A stretch of DNA of 64,000 bases from Montifringilla adamsi (lineage: Eukaryota > Chordata > Aves > Passeriformes > Passeridae): assembly GCA_017590115.1 (NCBI GenBank), contig JAGGNK010008670.1:6815677-6879676 (forward strand). Direction: 5' to 3'. Below the pieces are notes generated by a model. That model made no database searches, was not told the origin of the DNA, and was given only the letters and a program-made list of their open reading frames with translations. This document shows, in pieces, positions 37,421 through 48,010 of this stretch; position 1 is the stretch's first letter; every line of letters starts with the position of its first letter. Both the position numbers and the translations under genes were made by a program.

Positions 37421-40400
37421 CCCAATGGATCCAGCCTGCCCTGCCAGAGAACTGGCCAGAATTCCTGTCTGGGGCACCACTGCTGGCATTCCCAGCTGGG
37501 AGATCCGGGTGGATTCGCTCCCACAGTGAGCAGAATGATGTGTCTTGATTAAGGCTCATTTGAATAGCTTTGTTTTGAGTAAATACAGCTGCAAGGGAAA
37601 GGTGCAGGCACACAGTCTTGTCGGTGAATTGCTAAGTGTCAACTCTTGCTGCTGGATAAATACAAATAAAGTACTTGGGAGAAAAAAAGTTGTTGGTCAA
37701 AATGTTAGAAACTCAAGGTAAGGCACAGATTTAGCTAAGTCAGGCTGACATCTAGGCAGAGATTAATTTCACTAAGGTCTGCTGAGCCTGTTCTAAACAA
37801 AACAAGTATGCTTTGCTTCATAAACAGGTGGATTCATCTACTGAATATCTGAAAATGAATTTTTTAACTTTATATTGCCATGAAGATGTATTAAAAACAT
37901 CCCTTAAGTCCAAATCCAGCATTAAAAAGATACGGTAGCTGTATTTTGGTTTGAATTAATGATACTGAATAATTTCTGTGAAAGGAAGTAAATATCATAC
38001 TGTCTGAAATATATAAGCTTCTGAAATTCAGTATTTCTTGGCTGATTTGTCCAGATAAATATTCAAGCATTTAGTAATGTACTTTTCAGGCAAGGTCACT
38101 CTATTTCTGTTTTATGTGTACACAAAACATTTCCAAATCAGTGCACTGCATTTTGGTATTAGTTTCACAGAAATTACTACTATTTATGCCAAGAAATGAG
38201 AAGGGAATTAACCCAAGAAACTGGTGTCTTGATGGAGTTAACAGGATAGAAATGAATCCAGAGAATGCAACTGGAAAGCATGAAATATTGTTTTAAGTGC
38301 TGGGAGTATTGGCTTGGTTATCATAAATAAAGCAGGGCAGTGGGTGATATTGTATGTAATTTCCACTGAGCAGGGAAATTATAACTTGGTGGTGGAGTCA
38401 ATGCTTCTGCTATTCTGACCTGTCTTTATCATTACCTTGATTTACCAGCACAGTGCAATTTCCCCTTTCAGCCTCCCTCTGGTCTTTTCTTGGCTTCTAA
38501 CATTCTCCTGGAGAGAGGATTGTCTCCAACTGTAGTCTGTTCAGTGTCTTTAAATATTGATTATTCTCCTTCCCAAATCAGGACACATGCTAACCTATTT
38601 CTTTCACTGACAAGTACAAACTTCCTTGTCTTTTTCTTCCATTCTTAGTGTGGGTAGAAATGATTCTTCCATGTTTTGCAACTGGTTGAATAGCCTTATT
38701 ACCTTTCCATGCATAAGAGAGGAGTTTCTTATCTGTAGCCTTGCCCACATCACTGTGAGAGCTGTTTCCAGGCTTAGAGACTGTCACTCCCTGTTGTGTT
38801 AATTGGACTGTAAAACCTCTCACTGGCAAGAACTTTCTGAGAAAATGCTAAAATAGATGGATGATCAAACTACCTCAGAGGAGGCAAGACTACATTTTGC
38901 CTGCTGTAATATAGAGATACACACTCCTGACAGACATGTGAATAGATTTTATATTTTCCCTGCAGGGCAGCCCTCCTGTTATGTGACCCAGCTGTTTTCT
39001 AAGAGTTGATCAGAATTCCCTCCCACAAGACTAGAGGGGAAATGCTGGCTCCTCCAGAGGCAGTGGACACTTTTACACTCTAAGATCATTTTGTGCCGTG
39101 CACAGCAGGAGGCTGCTGATGCCTTGAGGGTTTTTCCTCCAACTCCTCCAACCACCACTTTCGACCACTGTAAGTGAACTGGAAAACTCAGCTGGGAACA
39201 AGAAGATTCTTTTGACTGATTTTTTGTGTGCTTGTTTATACAACTCCTGAGTCAGCTGCACGCTTCATGGCTATAAATGTAATTTCAAGCCTTTTCATTA
39301 CAATACAGCTTACCTGAGAATTCTAAAAATATTGTCTGCTTTATTATATTACTCTAAGGTAGTTTAGAATATATTTTTTGTGTGTACAAAACAAATATTT
39401 TGTTGATGCTAAGAATACTTTGAAGAGTCTGGAGAATCACTGCAGGAGTATCTTGAGCAAGTGAGAGTGGATTTTTGCATCACTTACATCTTTAGGCTTA
39501 AAATAAATGCTTTTCCAGAGCATGTGCTGCTCCCATTCGAATGATGATCTTGAAGATCAATTGTGTCAAGTCCATCAGCCTGTATTATGTTACAGTTCAT
39601 ATGACAGGTCAATAAATGGATCCTCCCAGCCTCAAAATCTGTCAAGGTGTTGGAACACAGGTTTTTTTTGGTAACTTCAAGTGTGGTTCAAATGTCAAAA
39701 ACATTTGCTAGCTTTGCTACTAGTTATGCACCTCAGTGTATGTTTATAGTCTTTTAATCTGTACAATGTCATAGTTGAATGGGAGCTTCTGTTTGGTTTT
39801 GTCTCCAGCTGCCCACTATACATTTGTATATAGGTGAAAACTTAAACTAGTAAAAATTTTGGGATGATCAGCTTCATTTTTCCAGGAGGCTCAGGTTCTA
39901 GAGTAGCTAATATGTCTTCATTTCCCTTACAGCTGTTGTTAAATTGGATTAGAATTTAATTTGGAACTCTTTTGTCTTTTCTCCTTTGGGACCAACCATA
40001 TAGAAAATCATAAAATAAAATACCTTGCTTGCAGCAGTGAAATAACTTTCAATAAAAAGGAAAGTATTGAAGCAACTTTACTAAGTGACTAGGATTGTTC
40101 AAATTAATTACAAATGATATCTAAATGAAATTTTAGAAGTGGCTGTCTAGACCTACTGAAAAAGAACATGTGTAAGTGAAGCTCTACCTCTCAGTAGAGT
40201 ACCACTCTAATCAAAGAACAGTTCATTCATTCATTCTTCTACATGTTAAATGATTGACTAGAAAAGAAAACCCTCCATGAGGATGAATGGTATGAAAAAG
40301 GAAAATACCAAGCAAGAATCTTTTTTTTTTTGTAACGAGCACAAATTTGCAGTGAGAGAAACTCGGGTTTGCTCTAGAGAATAAACCACAAGTAAACAGG

Positions 40401-41169
40401 AAGTGGTGGCTGAGGGCTGGTTTATGGCACCCTTACTCCAAGACACATCTTACTCCATTAGCAGCACCATTAAATCTAGCAGTGCTACTTGTACAAAAAG
40501 CTCATTTTTGCTCCTTTAAGTTGTCACAATCTGACGCTACAGGAATATGGTTTGTAAGACAGCCATGAAATGTTTTTCCATCGCTGCTCATCTGCACATT
40601 CATAATACATCAGAAATACCTTTTTTTTTAGCTCTGTATCTATTCTTGGCCATGAGATTTTGATAAAGAATTCACACAACATCCTGCATCCCTGATGTTT
40701 TGTTCCTACCTCTCCCCAGCTGTATCTGTCTGCATGTACCATTTCCTTATGTACATCTAAGCACCGACGTGGTCAAAAGGTTAATACATTGCAGGGGAGG
40801 AGGAAAAGGTTCCCAAAAGGTTATGAGCCTCCCTAAGGACTTCACAGCAGCCATGATACTTATATTCCTTTTAGATGGTAATATTTGGCAACACACTGGC
40901 ATGCTTGAATTATTATATATGCAATTTCTATTCCCCTAGTTTGCTCTCAAAGCCTCGCTGTTCTGAGGCAATCTACAGCTTGGTGACAGAAGATCCAGAT
41001 CTCGCTGCTCAGCCTCTGAGTGTTTGGAAATGACCCTCTTTTTTCAAAGGTGAGAAAACATTCTGATTCCTGCACCTTACGCTCTCTCCTGCAAGCTGCC
41101 CGTTTCTGACTCCCTTTCGCATTCAGTCTCTTTAACACAAAATACAAAATCCTCTTAATTTCTCACACA

Positions 41170-41189
41170 CCCCCCCCCCCCCCCCCCCC
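41170..41189. repeat. Poly-C tract (about 20 nt)
   Basis: An uninterrupted run of about 20 cytosines preceded by CTCACACA. On the minus strand it is a poly-G run starting 8 bases after the GT of the exon candidate at 41198, so it would be intronic and directly downstream of the donor. Such tracts are slippage-prone and their exact length is uncertain in an assembly. Confidence 0.9.
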
Positions 41190-41197
41190 AAACTTAC

Positions 41198-41257
41198 CTT
41201 GCAGTATTTTGGTAGCATATTAGCTTGCACTGGACTTTCTTCCCTGGAGCCTGGCAT
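41198..41257 (-). CDS. Candidate alternative first coding exon (minus strand), partial
   Basis: On the minus strand an ATG at 41257-41255 opens 20 codons (MPGSREESPV, then QANMLPKYCK) that run straight to AAG|GTAAGTTT, a near-perfect splice donor (exon end 41198, GT at 41197-41196). The exon therefore ends in phase 0. An in-frame TAG lies nine codons upstream of the ATG, so the ATG is the first in its frame. The sequence further upstream on this strand (41290-41400) is CpG-rich, as expected for a 5'UTR or promoter. A second in-frame ATG would give MLPKYCK. I do not recognise the protein. Downstream exons would lie to the left, possibly beyond the window. It may be an alternative start of the gene beginning at 56.9-58 kb. 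Chance occurrence cannot be excluded. Confidence 0.42.
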
Positions 41258-41289
41258 CAGAGTCCAAATGAGGTTATTAATCTAAAAGA

Positions 41290-41400
41290 GTGGAGTGGTC
41301 TCATCCCAGCCCCGGTTCCGGAGGGTGCCGCGCTCGGTCCCGTTCCAGGCAGCTCCGCAGCCTGAGCTGAGCCAGGCTCGGGGCTCCCACAGCAGGACTG
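41290..41400 (-). promoter_or_regulatory. Small CpG-rich patch, possible alternative promoter/5'UTR
   Basis: Within AT-rich surroundings this 110-bp patch contains CCCCGGTTCCGGAGGG, TGCCGCGCTCGGTCCCG and CTCCGCAGCCTGAGC, about eight CpGs in roughly 60 bp. It sits directly upstream, on the minus strand, of the candidate first coding exon at 41198-41257. No TATA box is obvious. It could be the core of a minor promoter or the 5'UTR itself. Confidence 0.4.
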
Positions 41401-43947
41401 CTAATGGCCAGGAGAGCACAGCCTGAGCACTGCTGTGTCAGTAGCAGGAAGCTTTTACCGTGCCTGGGTTCCTGTCAGTGCTACTAATTCAATCACTTAC
41501 ATATGCAATAAATTCACATGAAAAATTAACAAACACCTAGCCAGCAGCAGTGCCCTCTGTTCATTCTCTTTTTCCTAAAAAAAGCAATGTAGCTTTCTCT
41601 TAAAATGATTGGATTTAATGGTTTCTTAATTTCAGCATTTTGTGAAAAAAAATTCCTTTATTCCTAATATTTATTCTCAATATTAATCCATGACATAATT
41701 TTATTTAGCTTTTATTATTAATACCTTCCATCAGGTTCTCTTCTAACTACATCTGTATCATCCCTTGAACGAAAAGGGACTGTGCAGATGTCAGGGTGGG
41801 GTATAGCTCAGCAGTTTGCAGTGATCTATTCCACTCAAGATCTAGTTGATTTGATTCTATTTTCCATCTCTAAGATCCACGACAGATAATTTTTGGTGTC
41901 ATTGGTAGTAATAGCTCTAAAGGCAGTGCAGCCCAAAGAGGAAGAAAGAACTCGGGACTCCCTTCTCCTCCTAAACAAGAATCCCTAGGGAACTGAGGTC
42001 CAAGTATCACATCTTTCCTTATTACCTTTTTTGAGAGATTGTTGATGCTCCCTAGAGAGCTGCTCTGGGATTCTACAAGCAGCAGCCTACAGCTCACACA
42101 GTCCAATGACAAAGAACTGTGTTCAGAACTGAGAACAACTTAAAGCAAAAACTGTGGTCTTTAACAGCAGGTTTTGTTGAAACTGTCATTCCTAACACAG
42201 CTTGAGAAAAGAGGGTGAAGTGAATGTACACATCCCCTGCCCATGGGGCAGGTTGAGATTTATACCAGCTGTTAAAGCAGCTGGTGACCACCGTGATATT
42301 CAGGATGCCTTTGGCATCTCTCTTCTCCCGTAGAAGTGCTCCAGCACCTGGGGCCATGCGTGCCAACTGCCTGGCCTCTCTCACAGCTGCTTTTTGACAC
42401 TGTAATAAACTGAAAATCACATGGGCAAGGATGTGTCCCTAGTAATACAAAGGAATTTATCTTAAATTCCGGTGTCCGCTAAAGTGCTTCCTCTGAATGT
42501 AGTTATGGAGATTAAAATATCTTAATTCTCTAGAAAATGCCTCTTTATGAGGCCTTTAACTCTTTCATCAGGTCAGTCTTTGAGAAGGTTGTCTCACTAT
42601 GTTCTTCAAAGTTCCCAGCTGCTATGTGTGCTAATTACCCTGTTAAGATCCCTTCCATGCTCCAAGCAGTGTGCTCTGTTGCTTCTGACAGTCCTCTCCG
42701 TTATGGCCTTTTTCTTAGAGTTACTCAAATTGCTTCGCATGAACTCTTCTCCTTCATACCTTTCCACAACTCTGTGTCTTGAAAAGCCACTTTGAATATC
42801 TAGATCAGTACAGCAGTTGGTTTTTTTGCAATATATTAATACCAGTCTGTTCCTTGTCCTCTTATAATTATCATATTACGTATTATTAGACTTAGAAAGC
42901 CACCCTGAATTATTGTAGAAAAAATGAGAGGGGCAATACATTGTAATTTTTTCTGCATTATATATGAAAAATGGAGAAACCAGAATAATATTTCACTGTA
43001 AGCAACAGCAAATCCAGCAAGGTCAGCTTGTTCCTGAAGACTCTGCTTGTTTGGCCCAGTGCAGCAAAATGATCTGTGGAAATCAAGAGTGGCCTCACAG
43101 TGCTTTTCCATTGACTCTATTTCTTTTGTTATGGATTTGGAGTATACAACAGATATGAGGTAAAGCATTGAATGAATTGCATTACAGTTGATTAGCCAGA
43201 CATAGATGGGATTAGACTGGGACACAGTGGTGCAAAAAAATTTGTTGTAGTTTCATTGAACCAATGGATAAAATCACAGAGGAGGGCTGTGCTATCTGCT
43301 AAAACACGTGTCCAACCAGCTCCACTCCTAAAACCCTGACCCCTTGCTCAGCTTGGTTCAGAATGGGATCTTCCTCCTCCTCCTCAGCCTCTGTGGTTGG
43401 AGTCCAGCTGTGCCATCCTGCCTCCCTTTCCAGCACCATGCTGCTCCTGGGCAGGATGCTCCTGGATGGACTTTGCTTCAGAGCTCCTCTGCTGCTTTCA
43501 GTTTTCCTTACCCATTCAGGGCTCTCTGTTATTGTGATACTCATCTGCCTCTCTTCCTTCCCATGAATTATTGTTCTGTCCATGTCCTGTCAGCAATATC
43601 CCAGAAGGAAGAATTACATTTACCTGTCCAGGTTTCCACGCTTTGAAGAGAGCCCACTTGAATTTGGGATTGCCTTATTGGTATGTATTTATCAACTCCC
43701 CTACTAGCTCAGTTATGTACAGGGCACTGAATCCTCTACCATGCAGTTACATTCCAGTTTCTGAGTGAAATCTGGCAAAAAGTTTGGATTCAAACATAAA
43801 AGTTATTTTTAAGATTATTTAAATTTTTGTAAGAATAAAACAGTGCCTTGGTAATTAAAAACAAAAGCACTCTCCATAACTGGAGAGTTATCTTTTAGCA
43901 TACATGCTGCCATGGTTCTCTGCCAGTATTAATTAAGTATTAATTAA

Positions 43948-43972
43948 TTTCTTATTAAGTATTAATAAGAAA
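43948..43972. repeat. 11-bp inverted repeat, 3-nt loop
   Basis: TTTCTTATTAA, loop GTA, TTAATAAGAAA: exact reverse complements. Just upstream AGTATTAATTA occurs twice in tandem, and the hairpin itself contains a third AGTATTAAT, so the structure seems to have grown from local duplications. Confidence 0.85.
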
Positions 43973-45167
43973 GTGATACAGGACAGAAATCTGCAATGGA
44001 TTTCCTCTGGAAACCATGCTTCTCATATTTCAGAAATTATCTTGTTGTCAATAAACACAAATTATAGGGACTGCACAAAACTAAAGCTGCAGACAAGTAA
44101 GTGGTTACCAAATACACTAAATAACTCCTTCCCCTCTTAGATAGTGAGAACCTGTAAACATAAATCAGAGTAGAATTAAATTTAATGTAATATATTTTTC
44201 CTTTATGAAAATGATTTGAGGAGAAAAAAATCACAAGTGCAGCTTAACCCAGGCAGTGATTCTATTCCTTTTCAACAAGTGTCAACTATAAAGAATAAAA
44301 AAAAGAAAAATTTAAAATTGTCTTTGACTAGTAAACTTGGAGTATTTTGTAAAGTATTTGCAGTTCTTTGATACGTGTGCATTTAATTCTCAGGTAAGTG
44401 GGAATGATAGACAGACATCTTCTCTATGGTTTCAAAATAAAACTTTCACTAGAATGTGTTATGTAAATTTTCACTTGTAGGTGAATGTAAATGTTTCTAT
44501 TGCACTCCTTGCAGACTGCTGTCCAAAAGAATGTGCAGTTGATAGCAACTACCTTCATGTCTGAAATGCTAGATGGATTTTAATTTTTAGAACTGTTTTA
44601 GCAAGAAAGACCAGAAATCAAAGACAGCCTGTTGGCAGTGATATACTGAAAGCACCATGCAGACACCATAGCTGAAAAAAAATGTTAGTTGTTTATTGTG
44701 TATTAGTGTAAGCCCAAGAATTCTATTTCCTTGTGAAAAGAGCTGTATAAAAGTCACAAAAAACCTTATTAGTCCTGTGTTTCATATTTGCAAACATGGG
44801 AACAGTTTGTACATGGGTTTCAGCCATTTGCTAAATTCAGGTTTGATATTTGTGGTCTCTCTAGCCTGTGTCCATCGTGTCTGGTTGGCACATCAGTAAC
44901 ATCTACCCTCTAATTCCATAAATGGCACACAGGATGGAACTCAAGCATGTTTGTGTGCATGAAGGAATAGTAAATACTTGCTTGTAAATTCACATAAAAT
45001 TGCCTTGCTTGTTGTTTAGTAAATACACAGAATCTATATGCAACAACCTGAATATACAGTTTTTCTGTGATGATTAATGAGTCTGAGTTAATTACTTGGA
45101 GTTCTACTCAAATTTTTATTTCTGGTATTTGTCAGTGACTACTTGAGAAAAAGGCAGTGAAATTTGC

Positions 45168-45173
<6 letters not shown>

Positions 45174-45216
<43 letters not shown>
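45174..45216 (+). repeat. Poly-T tract (43 nt)
   Basis: A pure run of about 43 T, preceded by TTTGCTTTCTC and followed by GTGTAATGGC. It resembles the poly(A) tail of a minus-strand retrocopy, but no AATAAA signal (TTTATT on this strand) lies next to it and the downstream sequence is not recognisable as an mRNA copy. It is called a simple homopolymer. Confidence 0.88.
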
Positions 45217-45217
<1 letters not shown>

Positions 45218-46374
45218 TGTAATGGCAGGAAATAGTACCTATTCCCCTGCCCAGTAAATTTAGCAATATGCTTTTGCATATCTTTGTCTAGCCAATATCC
45301 AGTGATCTCACCTATTTGGAAACTCTTTTGCTGGTGTGAGTCTTGAAATTTTAAGATCTGAGTAGCAGTGATGCTCAGTAACTACAGCACAGAACTGATA
45401 ATGACCAAGAGCTGCAAGGCTGCAGTGATGTTATCAGATTGTGATGGACTGTTCAGGGACATCTGCCTCCCTGATACATTGTGGGATGCAAATCACAGAT
45501 ATGAGATGAGACAGGAACTCCAGAAATCAGATCCTGAGATACTTTTATGAGCCTGAATCAATACAGAAATAATTTTCTGACTCAGTACAGGGATGGAGCA
45601 CTGACTCTAAGATGTGGCTTTGTGATCCCTTCAAAAGAACTGTCCAAAGTGAATTCAGCAGTTTTTCCTGACTAGGACTGCAAAACAGAAAACAGAGTTC
45701 TCTTATTTAAGAGAATTAAAGAGCATTTGTTTCTGGAGCTCAGGAGAGAAAAGTGAGCTGGTGGTAGAACAGAAAAAGAGCTTAGTCCTTACTCAGCCAA
45801 CATCAGGGAAAACATCCCTGCTGGTTCTGATGGGCTCTAGTTTATATCCTCATGCACACAAAATTTGGTGATTATTGAAATACATTCAAGCTTCCTGTTA
45901 CACAATGTTGACACAGCTGGTGATTTCCAGCCCTTGGTGCACACATGAATATGAGGTGGTGAAAGGATTCAATGTCTCCAACATGAGCCACTGAGTTTCG
46001 CTCTACGGGGGAAATACATTCCTCTGATTGTAAAGGTTGTAGATGAAGGAAAAACATGAGTTCAGCAGAGTGGGAGACTTGATAAGAAAGCTGGCAGAGA
46101 GAATATTCAAACTTTAGAGCTCAGCTTTACTCAAAATAATGTTTTGGACTTGGCAAAGTGGTACAAATTTGTCACTGCCTGTGTGGGTCTCTTAGCAGGA
46201 GGTTACTCAAGCTGTGAATACAGTCAAACCATCCACAGCTGTAACAGGAAGACTTTTGACTCCTTCACGTTGAGTATTTTGGTTTTTCTGAACCAGACTC
46301 AGGGTGTGTTTCTGCTGAAGTCACAGAAATTTGAGAATACAATTTCTCAAAGACTTCTGGAGAGGACTTCAGAG

Positions 46375-46730
46375 GGGCAATGGAGAGGGGAGCTCATTCA
46401 TTTGTATAAATATCAAAAAGGGAGGGGGTCAAGAGGATGCACCAGGCTCTTCTGATGGTGCCAAACAAGAGAACAAGAGGCAATGAGCAGAAATGGATGC
46501 ACAGGAAGTTCCACCTGAACATGAGGAAGAACTTTCCTGTGCAGTGACTGTGCACTGGAACAGACTGCCCAGAGAGGATGTGGAGTCTCCCTCACTGAAG
46601 ATATCCCAGAACCATCTGGACACATGTACATCTCCTGTACGATGTGCTCTGGGCAACCCTGCTCGAGCTGGGAAGTAGGACCAGGTGATCCACTGTGGTC
46701 CACTCCCACCTGAACCATTCTGTGATTCTG
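46375..46730 (+). mobile_element. CR1 LINE 3' fragment, plus strand
   Basis: Recognisable CR1 3' coding end and 3' UTR: TCAAGAGGATGCACCAGGC, AAGAGGCAATGAGCAG, AGTTCCACCTGAACATGAGG, TGCACTGGAACAGACTGCCC, GAGAGGATGTGGAGTCTCC and the terminal ACCATTCTGTGATTCTG. The 5' boundary is approximate. The tail end at 46730 is clear. This copy keeps the avian-type 3' repeat and is less diverged than the relic immediately to its right. Confidence 0.94.
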
Positions 46731-46854
46731 TTAAGACAAAGAAGGTGCTGCTCCTTCCTTGGAGTCTCAGTCTTCTGGTCTCATACGCAGCCTGTCATAC
46801 CAAATCTCTCAGAAACTGACTGTGTTTCATCTTAAAAGTAATTAGTTTTTTTGC

Positions 46855-48010
46855 TTCCACTATTCCAGTTGGAAGGCTACTGGAAGTCTTGATTGCTCTA
46901 ATGATCAGAAACTTTCTTCTAATTTCCAACCTAAATTTATTCACAGCTGGTTAATATCCATTTGTTTCTGTGCCAGTTTTGTTCTTAGCTAATTTAGTTT
47001 TTTCCATATCTGGTGTTTATCTCCCTGAAGCATTTACATGCTGTGATTATGGTCCTGCTGAGCTGTCATTCTGCTCAATGAAATAAGCCAAAAATCTTTT
47101 GGTTTCTTCTTGCAAGATAGACTTTCCCTTCTCCTTGATCATTCTTCTTTGGAGCTGTTTCCATGCCCCTCTTCTGTACAAGATTCTCTACTGAAAATCT
47201 GCTGCTGGCATTGTCAACTGGCACTGATATTTTCCTGACTATTCTGGAAAAAACTCTTCTAAAACTAGATCTGCATCTGTCTTTTTTATGGATGTATTTT
47301 ATCGACAACTTACAGTCATTATCTATGTGCAAGTCGTTCTTCTCAGTAATTTCTAAATGATAGTCCATGGCTTAGGGTAGGCTTTCTGTTATTGATGATA
47401 GTGTTAAATGAAATTGTATTTTTATTGCTGAAGTACAGACAGGTCCCTCTGTGTGGTGACTGGAGCTCAGCAGTACTGAATGTTTCCCAATATTGACAAT
47501 GTTTTCCAGCACTGAGTAATCAACAAATGCAGTCACCATCTTCCTGCTTCTTGTATGTTTGTGGATGAAACATCACAAACAACCACTTCCAACAGTGATC
47601 CACAAAATCCTTCCCTGTTAAACTTTCCTCTGTCTGACAGTCCTTCCTTTAGTGCTCTATTTTTCATTTCCCCATGAATGAGTTTCCTGCCTTCTTTACA
47701 GATTTACTGCTATTCTTTACTTTCTCCAACTTCAATAATAATTTCTTTTGTAACACCATAACAAATGCTTACCAAAAATCATATAGATCACACCAGTTAT
47801 ACTTCCCTTGCCTAAAACCCCAGTATGACAACAGAAAATGCTGTTGGCTTAGTCTGACATTATGTTTTCCTGACAAATTCAATTTTTTTTTTAATTTTTT
47901 TTTTAATCTAGGTTTTTTTAGTTTTCCTTGAAATCTGTTCCCTAAAACCTTGAAGATTACAGATAGCCATATGGGTATCTGGGCTGTTAGTTGTCTTACC
48001 ATTTTTCTCA
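46855..48010 (-). mobile_element. Ancient CR1-like LINE relic, minus strand
   Basis: Read on the plus strand, the order of landmarks follows the reverse complement of an old amniote CR1 lineage. These are CACTATTCCAGTTGGAAGG, CTTCTAATTTCCAACCTAAA, ATATCCATTTGTTTCTGTGCC, GATCATTCTTCTTTGGAG, CTCCAACTTCAATAATAATT followed by ACAAATGCTTACC and ATAGATCACACC, and ACCTTGAAGATTACAGATAG with GGCTGTTAGTTGTC. The 3' end is near 46855 and 5' sequence runs rightwards. Similarity is patchy and indel-rich, with a T-rich insertion at 47880-47915. It may extend as far as about 48880. Coding capacity is lost. Confidence 0.78.

Larger units (their letters stand above)
34088..41169. other. Unique sequence with small repeats, no gene recognised
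   Basis: Holds a 12-bp tandem triplet (36158-36193), two short perfect palindromes (36958-36973, 37401-37420) and a moderately GC-rich stretch at 37140-37520. Consensus-like donors are present on the plus strand at 37717 (CTCAAG|GTAAGG) and on the minus strand near 39315 (TCTCAG|GTAAGC), but neither has a convincing partner acceptor and open exon. Confidence 0.5.
41401..46374. other. Unique sequence, no gene recognised
   Basis: Apart from a hairpin (43948-43972), a poly-T tract (45174-45216) and a possible plus-strand exon ending at a consensus donor at 44393 (see findings), nothing can be supported. Chance frames open on both strands at 42094-42420 and 43299-43646. Confidence 0.5.

Noticed and set aside
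46413..46718. Open frames of 75-103 codons around 46144-46718
   Set aside because: Most of this is the plus-strand CR1 copy, and the minus-strand frames are antisense to it.
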